Source: Odiellus spinosus (taxonomy: Eukaryota; Arthropoda; Arachnida; Opiliones; Phalangiidae). From it: 64,000 nucleotides of DNA. The stretch spans positions 9,123,185 through 9,187,184 of the forward strand of contig OY987230.1 of NCBI GenBank assembly GCA_963920705.1, written 5' to 3'. Shown one piece after another: positions 57,749-64,000 of this stretch. Position numbers and translations under genes: made by a program. The notes under the pieces were generated by a model. It ran no database searches and was not told the origin of the DNA. It saw only the letters and a list, made by a program, of their open reading frames with translations. Each line of letters begins with the position of its first letter. The first letter of the stretch is position 1.

Positions 57749-58704
57749 CTCGAAGATTATCAGCTGTTTAAAATACTATTCGAGTTTAATTTTGAAGCCA
57801 AGGAACAGTTTATAAAGAAACTTTATATTTTAACACTCCCTTTACTGTAAAAATCTAAAGTTGAATTAGCCTATAAATCAAATTTATATCATTGCTGGAT
57901 ATCATTCGCTTAACTCTCCCTTCAATAAGCAAAATTATATGATCTCATAGCTGGAGAATTTCTTGTTAAATCCGACGATGTTTAAGAAGTGAAATGTCTC
58001 AAATTGCAACACCTTTTCTACATAAATTTGCCCGCGTAATATTTCCGTTTAATGTTCAGAAAAATCTCATTAAAATTTAGGTAGTTTTAGCGAGGAAATC
58101 CCGTTCGTATATAAAAGCGAATAAAATTAAGGTTTTATACAATCCGAGCAACTTCGCGAATGAGGAAATGTCACCAAGTCCTAAGTGTAATTTATATTTT
58201 TTTTCTAAAGTACGCGTATCCTTCCTTCGTTTGCAGGCTTAACGCTGCCAATATACAATATCTGCGACTAACCCACTACTTCCGTTCTTTTCAGACATTT
58301 ATTACGTTTGTTATATGGCACCAGGGATGGCAGCCATTAATTAACGCCACATAACGTCCTTTTATTCATTTATGAAGGGTGGGTGAATGGTTTCAAGATC
58401 AATTTTAAAATACTCGAAGGGTACGATGTATTTCTACCAAAAACTAGAAAGATACGAAATCCCTAGCGCATGCTGTAAAACACAAGTAGTATCGTTTTAA
58501 GAGGGAATAAACGTCACACGAAAAGGGCTCATTTTGCCTCCAGACTCACGCTGCGCCAATCTACAGCTGATGTTAAATTTTTTGCCTCGAAAATGTAAGC
58601 TTAGTTTTCACCCGCGTGCCATGAGCATTTTGTTCGCTGGAAGGCAGGGCGTTACACGATTGGTTGGAGGAGAGATCAGTGAAATCTGGATCTATTCAAA
58701 TCAT
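57749..58704. other. No gene recognised
   Basis: Short plus-strand frames at 58160-58354 and 58534-58749 have no recognisable domain; the second runs into the MITE at 58705. GC content rises from about 58530. Confidence 0.45.
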
Positions 58705-59122
58705 CAGAGGTATATAATAACCCCCTTCGGGGGGAAGTATGAAAGGTAGGCAAAATCGACGAACAACAAGTGCCCGGCGTAAATCGCGGCGGATCGACAC
58801 GCCGCTTTACTCCCAAAAAATAGTTACACCATTTTGAACCTCACTAAATTTTCCCTACGCACACTTCCGGAACTTGCGAGCTGAAGTCAACCTTCGACTC
58901 CAATTTAACAGACAGCCTGACTCCTGAGACAGGAAGTTCTAAACACAAATCGAGTCGTCTTGTTTATACAAAGACCATTTACTAGAGTAGCGACATTGAG
59001 AAGTCCAGCGCGAGCTAGTGGCCTAGATAATCAGCAGCGGGCTCTTGTTGTTCGTGATTTTTAGCATTGGTAGTGTAGGGGCTTTCATACTTCCCCCCGA
59101 AGAGGGTTATTATATACCTCTG
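58705..59122. mobile_element. P-like MITE, 418 bp, family CAGAGGTATA
   Basis: Terminal inverted repeats of about 41 bp start CAGAGGTATATAATAACCC and continue CCCCGAAG...AAGTATGAAAG. Weaker inverted blocks (ACGAACAACAAGTGCCCG against CGGGCTCTTGTTGTTCGTG) extend the arms to roughly 90 bp. It is flanked by a perfect 7-bp direct repeat AAATCAT (58698-58704 and 59123-59129). The interior is GC-richer than its surroundings, with no open frame of note. Confidence 0.87.
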
Positions 59123-59218
59123 AAATCATTGAATGATATATCCTGAATGATTAACTGCGCGGATATCTTTTAATTAGGAGGAAACTTGATTTTTTTTTCC
59201 TCTTCACCCTTCCTTTAA

Positions 59219-59290
59219 AGTAGACGCGCAATCTGACTCCATTCGGATCTCATCAAATTGATCTCGCACCAAACACGTAAATTTCATTTT
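59219..59290 (+). repeat. Single arm of family GTAGACACGC
   Basis: AGTAGACGCGCAATCTGACTC, then ATCAAATTGATCTCGCACC and AAATTTCATTTT follow the left arm at 15219. The partner arm within the next 600 bp was not found, so this is a truncated copy. The rest of 59123-59803 shows nothing recognisable. Confidence 0.6.
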
Positions 59291-59803
59291 CAAAAATTAA
59301 AAATTAATTAATGTACTTTCATAAAATAATCAAAGAAATCAGCTTTCCAAATGAAGGAATAAATGGCCCAAATTGAAAATTTCCAACGTAATTAGATCAT
59401 ATTGAAAAAATAACCTCAGATCTGAAGATTTTGCGAATGTTCGACGACTCAAAAGCAGCCAATATACTAGTTAGTATTTCTGCCCCTTGCCAACGTGATT
59501 AGGGTATTGCTGGCTTCTATGCTGCTCGAGTTCTAACTCGTTTCACCATTCCTTGAAACGTTTAAAATGATTAGCTTTCAATTTTATTGGAATTCAACAT
59601 TTAGTGACGTAGTCCCAATTCTTATTAATATTTTTTTTAGGAGGCGGGAGTTTTTTCTCTCTGGTACAGTTCTTTTGTGGGCGTAATTGTTAACCGTAGA
59701 GAGTTCAATTTTCTTCGATACTATACGTCTCATCTTTCGATATAATGGGACCTTTTATATTCAAGTTGCCGATAATTTCTTAATACGGGTTCTGCCTCTG
59801 AAA

Positions 59804-60455
59804 GTCTAAACGCGACCTAACTCGGTTTGGGCCTTGTCAAATTGATCTTGCGCCAAGCTCGGCAATTTAATCATATATATAACTAACGTCTGTTTTACTT
59901 TTCATTTCAAAATGCCCCCGTAGAATAACGAAAGAAATCGGCTTCCCAATGAGGAAAAATTAATTCTGAATTTGACCCAATAAACCAATTTAAATATCCC
60001 GAATTCATTAAAAGTGGACTAAAATTTAATATGCCCATGGTGTACCCCCTTTTTTAATTCAGGTTATTTTTATTTGGTCGAATTATGTTGGGAATTTTCC
60101 AATTACAACCGTTTTTGACCATATTAGATTTTTCATATTGTAAAGAAAAGTAAAACTGACGTCACGCGTACGTAAAAACCGCCTAAGGATCTTTTTCAAT
60201 AGATAATATAAAAAGGCGATTAGCTGGAAAATGTTGCTCTCTACGTCATAGCTTGTGACGCTCCTGGATCCATCCTACCTTCTATCCTTTGTACTAGGGA
60301 CAACCTTTAACCTTTATCAAGGACAAAAACACAACCGATCAGTTACAAAAACCACAATTTCGTTTATAATAATATTTATTTCTAAATATTAAATTTATAA
60401 TCTTGGCACGAGATCAATTTAACAAGGTCCGAATCGAGTTAGGTTGCGTGTCTAC
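59804..60455. mobile_element. Foldback element of family GTAGACACGC, about 652 bp
   Basis: Left GTCTAAACGCGACCTAACTC and right GTTAGGTTGCGTGTCTAC are inverted. Inner blocks TCTGTTTTACTTTTCATTTC and AAGTAAAACTGACGTCACG also pair. Between 60185 and 60395 the right arm is interrupted by sequence not found at 15219-15686, suggesting a nested insertion. The frame at 60403-60600 crosses a T homopolymer and is not a gene. Confidence 0.6.
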
Positions 60456-61076
60456 TTCAAGATTTTTTTTTTTTTTTTTCGTAGACAAGAAAACCAGTTC
60501 GTGCCCATTAGTCAAATTCTTCTGGCCAAGAATTCTAGTTTCTCGCGCATGCCCGTTTGTTGTTTACCCCTTTGAATTGACATCCTTGTCTTTTTGGTAA
60601 AAGAATAAATATATAGCGCCCTTTTTCCCAACTCAATCGCGTTGCGTGGACGCATTGGTCCATAGCTTAAGTTTGTTCCCCCCCCCCCCCTAAACCTGCA
60701 GCTGTCCAAAAAAAGCCTATTGTCTTTTACACTGTGGATGCTTTAATGGTTACGATAGCGGAGGCTGTGAACGCCAGGTCTTTGCACCCTTATCTATATT
60801 TATTTTATATCATACAATAGTCACGTATAGCTGTTGTTGTTACAAACGTAAAATATTGTCGAGCTTGCCTGTTATACAGAAATGAACCAGACTATTTGGT
60901 TTCCCTAAAAACTATATAACGGGAAAAGAAATTGTTACATAAAATATAAATGGATTTGCATTTGAAAGCCTGGTTTTACAAGGAAAATATAGTAAATCAA
61001 AATATATACAGGATGTTTTAATAAATCGTAAAACCCAAATTGACCAATGGTGGGCAATAACTGGATATTATTATTA
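60456..61076. other. No gene recognised; poly-T and poly-C tracts
   Basis: A T-run near 60463-60479 and a C-run near 60678-60690 are the main features. No element ends were seen. Confidence 0.5.
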
Positions 61077-61760
61077 GGGGAGCTTTCGAACACACACGCG
61101 GGAAGCCCAGTGGTCCTATAATTCCTATAAAATCCTATGTTTTCAAAAATGTTCTATATTATGCTGTATTTCCTTGAAATGCCCTATAAAGTCCAATAAT
61201 TTTGAGTTAACAGACATTGTCTAATCAAAAAATATCGAAGCGGCGTCAAAAACGTGAATGTTTCGCGTAAGCAAACACTATTATCCAAGATTTGTATATT
61301 GCTTTTCACAATTAGAGCTAGAACAACCTAACCAAACAAACTTTCAAGCGAGTTAAATATGTAAAATTCGACTGAGCCGCGTGTCTATCGCGTTTGTGAG
61401 CGAGTAGTTCCCGTATAACTGGAAAATAAAATTTTTAAAAGGTATTTTTGCAGAAATTTGCCTTGCAAAAATCATTTGAGATCATGTTAGTCCAATATTT
61501 TCCTATAAAACCTAATTTTGTGTCCCGTATAATCCTATATTTTGGTAAAAAAAATAATCCTATATTTCCTATAATTTATGGGTGAGCTCCCTGCACGCGC
61601 TCATTTTCTACAGAGCTAACGCAACAAAATTTCAACACAGAAAATGTATTAGCAAAAAATATTTGGGCAACCAACCAGTCACAGTTTGTGTGTAAAATAT
61701 TTATTGTGTTAGCTGGGTTGAAAAGAAAGCTTGTGTGCTCGCAACTTCGTAAGCTCCCCC
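61077..61760. mobile_element. Foldback element, about 684 bp, family GGGGAGCTT
   Basis: Left GGGGAGCTTTCGAACACAC and right GCAACTTCGTAAGCTCCCCC are imperfect inverted copies. The interior has many scattered TCCTATAATTCCTATAAA-like pieces on both sides (61118-61200 and 61480-61580). No target duplication is evident and no protein is encoded. Confidence 0.55.
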
Positions 61761-62297
61761 AAAAGTGTTAAAGTTTTTGAGGTTTTAAAACCATGTTTAG
61801 TCCCATAAATGAATTATTTTTGTTGTGGAATTATTTTTATGACGGGAGATTAAAATGACCATTTTTAACATACTCCTTTAAAATAAAATTCAACTCCTAA
61901 TATTGATATATGTATCCTACAGTAACAGCTAGCACTTAACGTGTTCCGCGTGACGTACTGGGACAGGTTGTAGCGAGCAATTAACTTAAAACGACATCAA
62001 AATTGGCAAAACCGTTTAGGGTATATTAATAAATTAATAATTGAAAAAGAGATGGGCTATAGGGAACTTCCAGTTATACGGTTAACTAAAAAAATGTATC
62101 CTCTTTCTATGGTATATTTCACGAACCGTTTGGTATGGGTGACGGGGTGACAAAGAAGGGTCACATACCAACCACGCATGAGGGCTTCCTAAACCTTTTC
62201 CCTCCTCGTAACCACCCTCTCTCGTTTTCAACCCTCAAACATTTTATTCTCATCCCGTACTCTCCCTAAATCCGTCTACTTCTCATGTACTCGTTTT
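61761..62297. other. No gene recognised
   Basis: Unique AT-rich DNA with no notable frame or repeat. Confidence 0.45.
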
Positions 62298-62928
62298 AAG
62301 GTGCGTTCAGACTACGATTTTTTGTGCAACTTGGGCTTTGCAACTTTTGTTACGCAACTAATCGGACAGAGCGAGTAAAATGGTTATTCAAATTTGGGCG
62401 ATATGAAAACTTATTCATATTTTTATATATTTCTTAAAAAACCAAAATTTTTATGTGGAGATACCTAATTACCATAAGAGAAATATTTCTTGGTATTGAA
62501 TATTTTTCTCTAAACCTTACTTTGGACACGATTTTCTCAACTTCTAGACGTTCATTACAATTATTTATTTGATAATGAATCTAGAGAATATATTTTAAAT
62601 ATGAATGTTTAAAAGATCGAATATTGGGAAGAGAATTTGATCAGTACATATGCACCGAGGGGGCTGCCACTCGCGAACCCCCCTCCCTTAAAATTTGAAA
62701 TACATTCGTGGGAATGATTGACTTAGAACTCTTTATGGACTTTTGGTAGTAAAACGAGTTCAAAATGTTCATTTGTTCACAAAATTCTGTCTCCCTCGGA
62801 AGACGACACCATTTTACGACAACATGCTGCATCTTTGACACTTCAAAAGTTGCGTAGCGAAAGATGTCCATGAACAAAAACAGATTTGTTTTTTACAGCA
62901 AAAATTTCTATAGTCTGAACGCGGCTTT
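62298..62928. mobile_element. Foldback element, about 631 bp, family GTGCGTTCAGACTA
   Basis: Left AAGGTGCGTTCAGACTACGA and right TATAGTCTGAACGCGGCTTT are inverted. Inner blocks GCAACTTTTGTTACGCAAC and CAAAAGTTGCGTAGCGAAAG pair as well. The minus-strand frame at 62641-62877 lies inside the element and resembles no protein I know. Confidence 0.6.
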
Positions 62929-64000
62929 CACACACTTAGTAGTCTACTCGGCCGCCTTCCTTCCACCCGACAATAGAAGGCGCTCAATAGCGCGCACCCC
63001 GGGAAATGACAAATGGCCAGTGTCCCCGTAAACAGGGGTGAAGATATATATTTTTTGATAGACATTCGGTATCCATCGCCGCCACAATGCCCTGGTACGT
63101 GTATCGTGTATGAATGATTGCGCTAACCGCAGCCACGTGCGTCCTCTACGTACGTATATTGTACATTTTGGTTTTTGCAACACCCATAACCCCTATCCCT
63201 CAGTTCCTAAACCCCCAATTTTACTCTTAAGCCTCGGTCTCTTCGAAACAGGATGAGCGCCAAATTTTACGGATGGCAAAGTGTGGGAGAGAACCATGGC
63301 AAGAACGGAACATATATGGGGCCTTACTTAGTCTAACGCGCCAGTCATAAATTGTTCTATAGAATATACAAACGCGTAGGGACATCTAATGGCATTTAAA
63401 GTAGAAACTAAACTAATTCAACATGACCCTGTTTTAGTTTTCTTATCGGTACAACTCCTAACACGGGATGTTGTACCATATTTTGTTATTCTCTTTTAAT
63501 AACTTATGGAATCATTCATTTAGAACAAGAGATAAGTATTTGTTCCTAATTATTTTATTTTTCAATTATTCGTTGGCTTTTTATTACTTAACACTATTTT
63601 TAAACTAAACACCACCAACTAACGGCACACCTTATCCTTGTTAGTATATTTTTAGCCTTATTTTGACGAATACATCCGGGCATCAAGATTGTCACGGTTG
63701 TCACCACCACCCAAGTTTAGACAAAAGGAATCGTGTCTACACCCTAGATTTGATAAATTGTTTTTCTTTTTAACGAAGCAAAAAATTTTATAAGACAAGT
63801 CAAAAAGCTGTAAACATTTTACAAGCTCTACTGCTTATACGCACACCCCGTGATTTAGTGTAAATTTCATTTATATACAATATTTGATTTGTGGTGCTAA
63901 ATCTAGATTTGAAAGCTGTCGATGATTGAGATGTTAAGTTTATAATAAGTAGGTAAACTAGGGTTCAAGCGGACTTTGTTCAAAGAATATTGGTTTGAAA
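62929..64000. other. No gene recognised; GC-richer start, AT-rich end
   Basis: 62940-63180 is relatively CpG-rich (for example GGCGCTCAATAGCGCGCAC), and one minus-strand frame of 79 codons spans it without a recognisable domain. It might be a promoter-proximal region of a gene outside the window, but nothing in view shows that. From 63180 to the end I see only AT-rich unique DNA. Confidence 0.4.

Noticed and set aside
1-64000. Search for LINE, LTR-retrotransposon or transposase reading frames
   Set aside because: No frame is long enough and no reverse transcriptase, integrase or DDE-type motif was seen in the translated frames. All mobile elements here appear non-autonomous.

Overview
The window looks like non-coding nuclear DNA from an animal. 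It is AT-rich, no open reading frame exceeds about 101 codons in any frame, and there are no bacterial operons. It carries a eukaryotic tRNA-Arg gene with internal A and B boxes and a pol III T-run, splice-like signals, minisatellites, a large satellite array, and many short palindromic DNA transposon derivatives (MITEs). The species cannot be read from the sequence; a marine invertebrate is only a guess.

Layout. 0-11 kb: AT-rich DNA with dispersed MITEs (a TTAA-bounded family at about 1.3, 2.9, 8.7 and 10.2 kb; a CA...TG 339-bp element at 2.0 kb; 8-bp-duplication elements at 1.6 and 7.4 kb), a diverged patch of satellite at 6.1-6.5 kb, and a GC-richer exon candidate at 11.0 kb. 11-20 kb: very AT-rich DNA with more MITEs. 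20.1-25.0 kb: a local tandem segmental duplication whose two units each hold a splice-bounded exon candidate; unit 2 carries a 280-bp MITE that is absent from unit 1. 25.4-25.5 kb: tRNA-Arg(TCG), the only gene I am confident of. 25.6-25.8 kb: a MITE with a perfect 8-bp duplication. 25.8-26.3 kb: a small, separate tandem repeat of about 186 bp. 26.3-40.7 kb: a 14.4-kb satellite of about 84 monomers of about 171-172 bp, organised in higher-order repeats of 7, 8 and 9 monomers. 40.7-64 kb: MITEs, including a nested composite at 42.95-44.16 kb, and three minisatellites at 45.3 kb (15 bp), 48.1 kb (31 then 28 bp) and 53.9 kb (31 then 32 bp).

How the parts relate. No pathway or operon can be recognised. 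The common thread is repeat turnover: short foldback elements with intact target-site duplications, nested insertions, tandem arrays with homogenised blocks, and the same satellite family present both as an old, diverged patch (6 kb) and as a young, homogenised array (26-41 kb). The most notable observations are the higher-order satellite and its diverged relative, three unrelated-looking MITE families that share CA...TG ends with 7-bp target duplications, and a filled/empty site pair inside the segmental duplication. All homology statements come from reading the sequence by eye; no alignment or database search was run.
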